A stretch of 64,000 nucleotides of DNA from Thalassotalea sediminis (lineage in GTDB: Bacteria > Pseudomonadota > Gammaproteobacteria > Enterobacterales > Alteromonadaceae): assembly GCF_030295915.1 (NCBI RefSeq), contig NZ_AP027361.1, positions 1,612,001-1,676,000 of the forward strand. The letters run 5' to 3'. Below are positions 52,853 to 60,459 of the stretch, in pieces; positions within the stretch are counted from its first letter, which is position 1, and the number at the start of each line of letters is the position of its first letter. The notes beneath the pieces are model-generated. The model did not search any database. It was not told the origin of the DNA and saw nothing but the letters and a program-made list of their open reading frames with translations. The position numbers were made by a program, and so were the translations under genes.

Positions 52853-53950
52853 ATGTTTTCATCTTTATTTGGTTCGTCTGTACCTACTGAAACACGCGAA
52901 AAAATTACTGAATTTTTCGACCATTACCATGACGATATTTTTCCAGATGGCATCGCAAAATATTGCAAAATGAGCGAAATTACACTGGTTAAAAAGACTA
53001 TTAGCTTAAAGATTGATATGCCATTTGCTTGCGATGGTGCGTTAGATCGTTTTGCTGATGCCTTATTATCAGAAACAGGGATCTCAGTGCTTATTGATAG
53101 TCATTTAACATTGCAAGCCAATAAGCGACATAACATAGCGGGTATAAAAAACATTATTGCAATCGCTTCAGGTAAAGGTGGCGTTGGTAAATCAACGACA
53201 ACAGTAAATGTTGCTTACGCACTCGCGGCTGAAGGTGCAAATGTTGGCATACTAGACGCAGATATTTATGGTCCGTCGATTCCCAAAATGCTTGGGTTAG
53301 AAGGTACACCGGTAACGTCGCCTGATGGTAAGAAAATGCTACCACTTGATAAAGACAATATTACAGCAATGTCTATTGGTTTTCTTGTTGATGAAAAAGA
53401 TGCCACCGTATGGCGTGGACCTATGGCGAGTAGGGCGTTTAACCAATTACTGAATGAAACTGCCTGGCAAGATATTGATTACTTGTTGATTGATATGCCA
53501 CCAGGTACTGGTGATATACAATTAACGTTGGCACAACAAGTGCCAGTGGCTGCTGCTGTTATTGTCACCACCCCTCAAGATATTGCCCTTGCTGATGCTG
53601 TGAAAGGCATAGAAATGTTTAACAAGGTGAATGTTCCTGTGCTTGGCGTTATTGAAAATATGAGTTATCACATATGTGAACATTGCGGAGAATCTTCGCA
53701 ACTCTTTGGTCATGGTGGTGGAAAGTACCTAAGTGAAGAGTTTAAAACGCCACTACTTGGGCAATTGCCACTTAATATTGACATCTGTAAGTTGGCTGAC
53801 AATGGTAAAACACCAATAATTGAAAATAGCGCTAGTGAAATTGCGCAACAATACCGTAGAATAGCGGGCAACATCGCCGCTGAACTGTTTAAGCAAAAGT
53901 CAGAACATAGTCCTGACAGTAATGAAATATTCATAAAGCAAGTAGATTAA
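52853..53950 (+). CDS. mrp: Mrp/ApbC iron-sulfur carrier ATPase
   Basis: A 365-aa P-loop protein that binds and transfers Fe-S clusters. An N-terminal MIP18-like domain (about 1-95) precedes the deviant Walker A ASGKGGVGKSTTT, the DADIYGPSIPKMLG switch, the DMPPGTGDIQLT Walker B, and the CEHCG cluster-binding CxxC. It is divergent from metG across 157 bp and is followed by dcd after 48 bp. Confidence 0.96.
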   Translation: MFSSLFGSSVPTETREKITEFFDHYHDDIFPDGIAKYCKMSEITLVKKTISLKIDMPFACDGALDRFADALLSETGISVLIDSHLTLQANKRHNIAGIKNIIAIASGKGGVGKSTTTVNVAYALAAEGANVGILDADIYGPSIPKMLGLEGTPVTSPDGKKMLPLDKDNITAMSIGFLVDEKDATVWRGPMASRAFNQLLNETAWQDIDYLLIDMPPGTGDIQLTLAQQVPVAAAVIVTTPQDIALADAVKGIEMFNKVNVPVLGVIENMSYHICEHCGESSQLFGHGGGKYLSEEFKTPLLGQLPLNIDICKLADNGKTPIIENSASEIAQQYRRIAGNIAAELFKQKSEHSPDSNEIFIKQVD

Positions 53951-53998
53951 TCGATTACCAGCATTGGTATTATTGTAAATAATAAGAAAGTACGCCCT

Positions 53999-54595
53999 AT
54001 GAGATTGTGTGATAAAGATATTCAACTTTTGTTAAATCAAGAAAAAATTGTAATTTCACCTATGCCAGACGAAAGCATGATATCTGGAGTAAGTGTCGAT
54101 ATTCGTTTAGGTAATGAATTTCGTGTTTTTCAAGATCATACTGCGGCTTATATTGATTTAAGTGGCCAGAAAGAATCTGTACAAAAAGCGATGAATTCTG
54201 TGATGAGTGATGAAATTGTCATCCCTGATGGCGAAGCGTTCTTTCTCCATCCTGGTGAACTAGCGTTGGCAGTAACTTATGAGTCGGTTACATTACCAGC
54301 TGATATTGTTGGTTGGTTAGATGGTCGTTCTTCATTAGCTCGTCTTGGTTTAATGGTGCATGTTACCGCGCACCGCATTGATCCAGGCTGGTCAGGACAA
54401 ATTGTCTTAGAGTTTTATAATAGCGGTAAGCTACCACTGGCATTGCGTCCAAAAATGAAAATAGCAGCGCTTAACTTTGAAACAATGTCTGGTGAAGCGC
54501 TACGTCCGTACAATAAACGCGATGATGCGAAGTACAAAGGGCAAATGGGCGCTGTTGCGAGTCGAATTAGTGAAGATGATAACACTGCAAATTAA
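53999..54595 (+). CDS. dcd: dCTP deaminase
   Basis: A 198-aa enzyme that converts dCTP to dUTP, the main dUMP source for thymidylate. MRLCDKDIQ at the start, VDIRLGNEF, the [29 protein letters not shown] catalytic core (with the SSLARLG phosphate motif) and [10 protein letters not shown] are typical. With cdd, deoA and yfbR it adds to the pyrimidine-deoxynucleotide theme of the window, but it is a housekeeping gene in its usual place. A convergent hairpin at its end may terminate it. Confidence 0.97.
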   Translation: MRLCDKDIQLLLNQEKIVISPMPDESMISGVSVDIRLGNEFRVFQDHTAAYIDLSGQKESVQKAMNSVMSDEIVIPDGEAFFLHPGELALAVTYESVTLPADIVGWLDGRSSLARLGLMVHVTAHRIDPGWSGQIVLEFYNSGKLPLALRPKMKIAALNFETMSGEALRPYNKRDDAKYKGQMGAVASRISEDDNTAN

Positions 54596-54605
54596 TGCAG
54601 TGTTA
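54579..54605. terminator. Hairpin between dcd and the YvcK/YbhK gene
   Basis: Arms ATAACACTGCA and TGCAGTGTTAT with a 5-base loop, overlapping the dcd stop codon. No clear T-run follows, so termination is uncertain. Confidence 0.5.
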
Positions 54606-55523
54606 TGAATTAACGGCTTGAGTGAGCGGCGTAGGGCTCGGTAATCTATTATCAAGACATTGTTGTAAGGCCACCAACAGTTTTTCTTTGTCATGATAGT
54701 GTGCGACTGATTGTGATGCGAGTTGACAGTTAATCACCGGTAACCGTTCAGAAACGATGTTATCGGGTGCTAGCACACTATTAATCGGCATAGAACCAAG
54801 ATTTTCTTCCAACCAATTCAGCTTTTCATCAAGCGTTATATTGCCAGCTGGGCTGTTTTCTGCGACAACATTTTCAACAAATACACAATGTGCTTTGCTC
54901 TTGATAATGCCATTAACAATATCCCGTACGAGTAACGGGGGAACAACACTGGTTAAAAAGCTACCAGGGCCAAGTATAATTAGGTCAGCTTCTTCTAATG
55001 CCTTTTTACAGCTATCAAGGGTTTTTACCAGCGGCGCAAGCATAAGGTTTTTTGGCATCACGGGCATTTCGTCAACAGAAAGTTCGCCAACTCTGCACCT
55101 GCCTTTCGGGTAAAAAGCAATTAAATCAGTAGGCGTTTCAGACATGGGGAGTACTGGCGTCTTAACCCTTAACAGCCGTCTTACAAGCTTTATTGAGTCA
55201 AGTGGTCGAGATTGAATTTGCCCTAATCCAAAGAGGATTAAGTTACCTAAATTATGTCCACCAAGTTCATCTTGACCATCAAAGCGAAAATTGAATAATT
55301 GGCTACCAATTGAATCTTCATCAACAAGCTGTGTTAGACAATTGCGTAGATCTCCCCATGCAATGGAGCTACTACGTTTACGAAGTCGCCCTGTAGAGCC
55401 CCCATTATCAGTTGTTGTTACAATACCCGTTAAGTTCTTTTCTAAAAAAGATAAACTAGATAGTACACGACCAAGACCGTGACCACCGCCAATAGCAACA
55501 ACTTTCGCGTCTTTTAATAGCAT
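54603..55523 (-). CDS. ybhK: YvcK/YbhK (CofD-like) family protein
   Basis: A 306-aa protein of the CofD/YvcK group, linked to carbon metabolism and cell shape in other bacteria. VAIGGGHGLGRVLSSL near the start, IVTTTDNGGSTGRLRKR, GDLRNCLTQL and GGHNLGNLIL are highly typical. The start at 55523 gives the same N-terminal length as E. coli YbhK; the 59-codon upstream extension has no family match and is rejected, although no strong Shine-Dalgarno is visible. It is a single-gene unit. Confidence 0.9.
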   Translation of the reverse strand: MLLKDAKVVAIGGGHGLGRVLSSLSFLEKNLTGIVTTTDNGGSTGRLRKRSSSIAWGDLRNCLTQLVDEDSIGSQLFNFRFDGQDELGGHNLGNLILFGLGQIQSRPLDSIKLVRRLLRVKTPVLPMSETPTDLIAFYPKGRCRVGELSVDEMPVMPKNLMLAPLVKTLDSCKKALEEADLIILGPGSFLTSVVPPLLVRDIVNGIIKSKAHCVFVENVVAENSPAGNITLDEKLNWLEENLGSMPINSVLAPDNIVSERLPVINCQLASQSVAHYHDKEKLLVALQQCLDNRLPSPTPLTQAVNS

Positions 55524-55874
55524 GAAAGATTCTAATATTTTACTGTAGCCCCTACCATAGCTATTTTTGCGCAAAAAATAAAGTAACCTTACACATCCAA
55601 GCAGATAATTATTGTTTATCTTCATACTTGGTGATGAAAGTTTTTTAGTATTCGGTAAATAATGGGTAATTAAGCTGTTGAATATATAAAAAATAGTCAA
55701 CTTGTTGTTTATCTAGCCACTTAAACAAAAAACGCGAAAAAAATGCCCTAAACACTAAATTAAAGGTTGACAGTTAATAGGGGGCTGCCTAAAATGCGCC
55801 TCGCTTTCAACGAGTAGAACATTGCACGTTGATGTCTATAATATAAGCACTAGGCCGTTTATGTTGTAGGTAGC
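55524..55874. other. Intergenic region between the YbhK gene and tRNA-Ala
   Basis: A 351-bp interval without a gene. It holds the tRNA operon promoter at 55767-55795 and a second TATAAT at 55837-55842 lacking a good -35 partner. The rejected extension of the YbhK frame covers 55524-55700. Confidence 0.6.
55767..55795 (+). promoter_or_regulatory. Sigma-70 promoter of the tRNA-Ala/tRNA-Glu operon
   Basis: Perfect -35 TTGACA (55767-55772) and -10 TAAAAT (55790-55795) with a 17-bp spacer and a GC-rich discriminator, about 80 bp before tRNA-Ala. Confidence 0.85.
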
Positions 55875-55950
55875 GGGGCTATAGCTCAGCTGGGAGAGCG
55901 CTTCGCTGGCAGCGAAGAGGTCTGCGGTTCGATCCCGCATAGCTCCACCA
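55875..55950 (+). tRNA. tRNA-Ala (GGC)
   Basis: A 76-nt cloverleaf with acceptor GGGGCTA / TAGCTCC, anticodon stem CTTCG/CGAAG and loop CTGGCAG giving anticodon GGC, T-arm with GTTCGATCC, and encoded CCA. Confidence 0.97.
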
Positions 55951-56120
55951 AGAATTTTTAAGGAAATGTTCTGTGAATGTTTTTTAGATAGATTTTATAA
56001 TAGCTGTTAACTACTCGGTAGTTGATTGTTGTTAATAAGTCGTAAGGTCATTTTTGCAAGCTTAGCTTTCAAAAACTTTACGCTAAAACAGCGAAAACTA
56101 TTTCGCTAAACAGTTTTAGT

Positions 56121-56196
56121 GTCCCTATCGTCTAGAGGCCTAGGACACCGCCCTTTCACGGCGGTAACAGGGGTTCGAATCCCCTTAGGGATGCCA
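56121..56196 (+). tRNA. tRNA-Glu (TTC), copy 1
   Basis: 76 nt; acceptor GTCCCTA/TAGGGAT with a G1-U72 wobble, anticodon loop CTTTCAC giving TTC, encoded CCA. Confidence 0.97.
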
Positions 56197-56429
56197 CATT
56201 AATCACGGCAACGTGAGTAGGGTAAAGCAATCTAGGTCTTGTTTTATCCTTGGTGAAAACCAAAAGAATTTTGTTGAGCAGGTTATCGTTCAACAAGCGA
56301 TAAAAGTAAAAAATATATGTTTTCTACTTTTGCGCTGAGACTTGTTAGTTGTAAGGTCATTTTTGCAAGCATAGCTTTCAAAAATCTTACACTAAAACAG
56401 CGAAAACTATTTCGCTAAACAGTTTTAGT

Positions 56430-56505
56430 GTCCCTATCGTCTAGAGGCCTAGGACACCGCCCTTTCACGGCGGTAACAGGGGTTCGAATCCCCTTAGGGA
56501 TGCCA
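56430..56505 (+). tRNA. tRNA-Glu (TTC), copy 2
   Basis: Identical in sequence to copy 1, with anticodon TTC and encoded CCA. Confidence 0.97.
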
Positions 56506-56738
56506 CATTAATCACGGCAACGTGAGTAGGGTAAAGCAATCTAGGTCTTGTTTTATCCTTGGTGAAAACCAAAAGAATTTTGTTGAGCAGGTTATCGTTC
56601 AACAAGCGATAAAAGTAAAAAATGCATGTTTTCTACTTTTGCGCTGAGACTTATTAGTTGTAAGGTCATTTTTGCAAGCATAGCTTTCAAAAATCTTACA
56701 CTAAAACAGCGAAAACTATTTCGCTAAACAGTTTTAGT

Positions 56739-56814
56739 GTCCCTATCGTCTAGAGGCCTAGGACACCGCCCTTTCACGGCGGTAACAGGGGTTCGAATCC
56801 CCTTAGGGATGCCA
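56739..56814 (+). tRNA. tRNA-Glu (TTC), copy 3
   Basis: Identical in sequence to copy 1, with anticodon TTC and encoded CCA. Confidence 0.97.
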
Positions 56815-57047
56815 CATTAATCACGGCAACGTGAGTAGGGTAAAGCAATCTAGGTCTTGTTTTATCCTTGGTGAAAACCAAAAGAATTTTGTTGAGCAGG
56901 TTATCGTTCAACAAGCGATAAAAGTAAAAAATGCATGTTTTCTACTTTTGCGCTGAGACTTATTAGTTGTAAGGTCATTTTTGCAAGCATAGCTTTCAAA
57001 AATCTTACACTAAAACAGCGAAAACTATTTCGCTAAACAGTTTTAGT

Positions 57048-57123
57048 GTCCCTATCGTCTAGAGGCCTAGGACACCGCCCTTTCACGGCGGTAACAGGGG
57101 TTCGAATCCCCTTAGGGATGCCA
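57048..57123 (+). tRNA. tRNA-Glu (TTC), copy 4
   Basis: Identical in sequence to copy 1, with anticodon TTC and encoded CCA; the terminator of the operon follows. Confidence 0.97.
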
Positions 57124-57137
57124 CTTCATTGAAGTAC

Positions 57138-57166
57138 AAAAAAGCCAGCTTTATGCTGGCTTTTTT
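57138..57166 (+). terminator. Terminator of the tRNA-Ala/tRNA-Glu operon
   Basis: AAAGCCAGC and GCTGGCTTT arms with a 5-base loop followed by a T-run, 14 bp after the last tRNA-Glu. Confidence 0.93.
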
Positions 57167-57520
57167 GTTGCTGATAATTAATGCAATCCCCCGTCAATAT
57201 TGAGCTGCTTAATACACATTAAAAACCTTGTAGTAACTAATTCCACAGCTTTATTGCAACATAGGTAATGAAGTTGATGTTATGTTTAGTTGTAAGAGGG
57301 GTTGGTGTAAGTTACTTTGCCTTTATATCGTATACCTACCTACAAGTATTCACACGACCAAATATACGCCGTCATTAAAGAGCGATTAGAAGCGCAATAG
57401 TAGCTCCGATCCTGTTTAGTCATACCATAACAATATCTTTTGCTGCTTTAGCTATTTTGCACTTCTGAACTGGTTACCGACAAGTAATGTATTGATCGCT
57501 TAGGTTCAGTAATTTTGCAC
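57167..57520. other. Gene-free interval with a possible ORF fragment
   Basis: No full gene. A 27-codon frame at 57317-57400 (TTG start) contains the plausible peptide YSHDQIYAVIKERLEAQ and then two stop codons. It could be a remnant of a helix-turn-helix or transposase gene, or chance; nothing else in the interval is recognisable. Confidence 0.3.
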
Positions 57521-59092
57521 TTACACTGCAGTATCAAATAAGTTAATACTTTCTTCAGCAAAACCAACACCGGCTTCGTTGTAAAAGTTGAATACCTTAT
57601 CTACACCGAATTCTTCTAACGCTTTTCGTTCATCATCATAGCGCGCTATCGCTGCAATTTTACCTTGATAGTTAGCATGTTTAAGCTGAACCGTGATATT
57701 GACAATATCTTGTACAGAAGGCAATGCAAGTAATACTAATTTAATGCGAGATAAATCAATATTTTCCCAAAAGTCAGCATCTTCCGCATCACCTTGGAAA
57801 GCTTGTACGCCATCTGCCGACAGTAAATCTATTTTTGATTTATCAGTATCTAAGCCCCAGGCTTGGTTTGGATGTTGACTTTGCAAAGCGCGATATGCCC
57901 CCATTCCTACACGCCCCATGCCTATAATAACAACGGGTGCATCACAGGGTTGAACAAATGAGTCTTCAGGTAATTTATTAGGGTGCTGATGCTTACTAAT
58001 AAGCGTTTTATGATTGGCATAAAACTCATGAGCAAAATTGTACAGTACATTGGTAATAACAAAAGAAATTGACACTGCTAATGCGAGGATCACTAACCAT
58101 TCTTTCGGTAACCAACCTGCTGATGTGCTCAATGCAGCAACAATTAACCCAAACTCGCTAAAATTACCTAAGGCCAATGATGATAAGAACGCGGTACGTG
58201 CGCGTAATTTTAGTTTAATAAATAAGAAAAAGAACAAGGCAAATTTCAGTGGCAGCATTAAGGTTAAAATACCTGCAATAGCAAGCATTTCCCACGTTGG
58301 TAGCGCCGTAAAGCCAATCGACAGAAAGAAGCCAATAAGAAAGATATCTTTAAAGCTCATTAATGATTTAGTGATCTCAGTCGCCTTAACATGGCTTGCT
58401 AAATACATTCCCGCAAGTAGGGCACCTAAGTCCCCTTTAATTTTTACAAGTTCAAACAGTTCATAAGCGCCAAATGCTAAGAAAAAGCCAGTAAGCGGGA
58501 GTAATTCGCCATGACCAACCTTAGAAATAATGCGATTTACCAATGGCTTCAATGGGATCAAAAGTAACAGCAAAAACGCCCAAGCGGTTGGCACTTTTCC
58601 GGTAGCTGCAACGAGAAAGGCAACGGCAACAATATCTTGCATAACTAAAATACCAACCGCTAACTTACCATGCCTGGTTTTCATTTCGCCATGATCTTCC
58701 AACAGCTTAACCACACAAACAGTACTACTAAACGACAATGCAAATATAACTAACCCCGCTATTTGGTAGTCTGCATCGGCAAAATAAGCCACAGAGAGAA
58801 AGGCTAATAATTTGAATACTGCAACACCGCCTAACATCCAAATTAGGGTATGCGATAAGCTACCTGCCCACACTTCAGTTTTAATTAAATCTTTAATGTT
58901 TAGTTTTAAGCCAATGGTAAATAACATTAACGTAATACCAATATTGGCAAGAGAGAGCACTAAATCATCGGCTTGATAACCCATAAAGTGGAGAACAAAG
59001 CCTGCTAATAAGTAGCCAATTGATGGTGGAAGCGTGATAACTTTTGCGGCAAAACCACATAAAAAAGCGAATAAAATCCAAATAAATTCCAT
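57521..59092 (-). CDS. Kef-type (CPA2) cation:proton antiporter with TrkA-N domain
   Basis: A 523-aa membrane protein: about 12 transmembrane helices (1-375) of the monovalent cation:proton antiporter-2 type, then a cytoplasmic Rossmann domain with VIIGMGRVGMGAYRALQ near residue 393, a TrkA-N/KTN nucleotide-binding site. It resembles the YbaL/KefB-KefC group, used for potassium efflux and pH or electrophile response. No separate ancillary subunit gene is adjacent. It ends about 14 bp after tesA on the same strand, so the two may be co-transcribed. Confidence 0.9.
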   Translation of the reverse strand: MEFIWILFAFLCGFAAKVITLPPSIGYLLAGFVLHFMGYQADDLVLSLANIGITLMLFTIGLKLNIKDLIKTEVWAGSLSHTLIWMLGGVAVFKLLAFLSVAYFADADYQIAGLVIFALSFSSTVCVVKLLEDHGEMKTRHGKLAVGILVMQDIVAVAFLVAATGKVPTAWAFLLLLLIPLKPLVNRIISKVGHGELLPLTGFFLAFGAYELFELVKIKGDLGALLAGMYLASHVKATEITKSLMSFKDIFLIGFFLSIGFTALPTWEMLAIAGILTLMLPLKFALFFFLFIKLKLRARTAFLSSLALGNFSEFGLIVAALSTSAGWLPKEWLVILALAVSISFVITNVLYNFAHEFYANHKTLISKHQHPNKLPEDSFVQPCDAPVVIIGMGRVGMGAYRALQSQHPNQAWGLDTDKSKIDLLSADGVQAFQGDAEDADFWENIDLSRIKLVLLALPSVQDIVNITVQLKHANYQGKIAAIARYDDERKALEEFGVDKVFNFYNEAGVGFAEESINLFDTAV

Positions 59093-59105
59093 TAAGTATT
59101 ACTCA

Positions 59106-59723
59106 TTATTTCATTAGGGTATCAAGTTGTTCTGCAACATAGTCAGCAATAATCGGTTGCGCTTTAACATTCGGGTGAATGCCATCGTTCATCATAAGCT
59201 CAGGATCTAAAGCGACTTGTTCCATAAAAAAGGGTAGAAGTGTTGCATTGGTTTCTTCAGCCACTTCTTTAAATACCGCCTCGAACATATTGTTATAACG
59301 AGGACCGTAATTAGGTGTTATTTTTATTTGCATCAGCGAAACCGGTATATTTTTATCTTGAGCCAGCGAAACCATTTGTAACAAATTGTTTTTTATAGCT
59401 TTTGGATTATAACCTCTCAAACCGTCATTGCCACCGAGCTCGATAATTAAATGATCTACATCATTATCGGCTAAAATGCCCGGAAGTCGAGATAAACCGC
59501 CACTTGTTGTCTCACCACTTATGCTAGCATTAAGAATAGTGTATGGTGCTTTTTGCTCGTTAAGTCGTTCATTGAGTAAGTGAACCCAGCCTTGATGTTG
59601 TTGCATCCCATAACTTGCACTGACACTATCACCTAGTAGTAAAATGGTGTTAAACGCTTGAGCCTTTGATCCATTGATTAAAGAAAACAGTATTAAGTAA
59701 ATAAAAAGTAGGTAGTTTTTCAT
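59106..59723 (-). CDS. tesA: Multifunctional acyl-CoA thioesterase/protease/lysophospholipase TesA (SGNH)
   Basis: A 205-aa periplasmic SGNH hydrolase. The signal peptide (about 1-22) is followed by block I LLGDSVSASYG, block III GGNDGLRG, and block V DGIHPN with the catalytic Asp and His. It matches E. coli TesA/ApeA in order and length. The start ATG at 59723 overlaps the start codon of ybbA on the other strand by 2 bp (plus-strand CATG at 59721-59724), and a nine-codon extension into ybbA is rejected by comparison to family N-termini. Confidence 0.93.
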   Translation of the reverse strand: MKNYLLFIYLILFSLINGSKAQAFNTILLLGDSVSASYGMQQHQGWVHLLNERLNEQKAPYTILNASISGETTSGGLSRLPGILADNDVDHLIIELGGNDGLRGYNPKAIKNNLLQMVSLAQDKNIPVSLMQIKITPNYGPRYNNMFEAVFKEVAEETNATLLPFFMEQVALDPELMMNDGIHPNVKAQPIIADYVAEQLDTLMK

Positions 59724-60459
59724 GCAGGTAAGTTCCGATACAATTCTCAAAGTTAACGATCTGACGAAGTCGGTTCAGTTAGAAGGTAAATCATTATCGC
59801 TATTACAGCCAACCCATTTAACGGTAAATGCTGGTGAAACCCTCGCGATAGTGGGCTCCTCTGGCTCCGGTAAAACCACGTTGCTCTCAATTTTAGCCGG
59901 ATTAGATTTACCAAGTTCAGGTGAAGTGTATCTTAAAAACCACCCATTACACCAGCTTAATGAAGAACAACGTAGTCAGGTAAGAGCGCAACACGTTGGC
60001 TTTATTTTTCAACAATTTCTGTTAGTTAATAGTTTAACGGCATTAGAGAATGTTATGTTACCCGCTGAACTTGCCAATACAGAAAACGCACTAGCACGTG
60101 GACAAAAACTACTTGAACAAGTTGGGCTAGGCGATCGAATGGATCACTACCCAAGCCAGCTATCAGGTGGTGAGCAGCAACGTGTCGCTATTGCAAGGGC
60201 TTTTATTACCGAACCGGATATTTTATTCGCTGATGAACCTACGGGTAACCTTGATACCAAAACAGGGCTAACGATTACTGATTTACTTTTTGAGCTAAAT
60301 AAAAAAACAGGTACAACACTTGTACTTGTTACGCATGACCCAAAACTTGCCGCCCGTTGTCAACGACAAGTAGAAATGGACAGTGGTGTGTTAACCGATG
60401 TTCAATCAGATAGTGATTTTGTGGAACAAACGGCGGCAAACGTAGCGAATATGGGTTAA
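59722..60459 (+). CDS. ybbA: ABC transporter ATP-binding protein YbbA
   Basis: A 245-aa ATPase of the MacB/LolD group. Walker A GSSGSGKTT, Q-loop region FQQFLLVNSLTALENV, signature LSGGEQQR, Walker B ILFADEPTG and H-loop THD are present. It partners the FtsX-like permease that follows; their reading frames overlap by one base at TAATG. The N-terminus aligns with E. coli YbbA, supporting the start at 59722 despite the overlap with tesA. The cargo is unknown; it is probably lipophilic (inference). Confidence 0.94.
   Translation: MQVSSDTILKVNDLTKSVQLEGKSLSLLQPTHLTVNAGETLAIVGSSGSGKTTLLSILAGLDLPSSGEVYLKNHPLHQLNEEQRSQVRAQHVGFIFQQFLLVNSLTALENVMLPAELANTENALARGQKLLEQVGLGDRMDHYPSQLSGGEQQRVAIARAFITEPDILFADEPTGNLDTKTGLTITDLLFELNKKTGTTLVLVTHDPKLAARCQRQVEMDSGVLTDVQSDSDFVEQTAANVANMG

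Larger units (their letters stand above)
56041..57123 (+). repeat. Tandem 309-bp repeats, each with one tRNA-Glu and its leader
   Basis: The four tRNA-Glu genes start at 56121, 56430, 56739 and 57048, exactly 309 bp apart, and the 233-bp spacers are nearly identical. Each leader contains a nested hairpin: CTAAAAC pairs with GTTTTAG and AGCGAAA with TTTCGCT, ending one base before the tRNA. The spacers also contain TTGTTGA/TCAACAA and AAAAGTA/TACTTTT stems. The repeat pattern implies recent duplication or gene conversion. Confidence 0.92.

Noticed and set aside
55524-55700. Long N-terminal form of the YbhK protein
   Set aside because: The extension lacks family similarity, and the start at 55523 matches the usual length.
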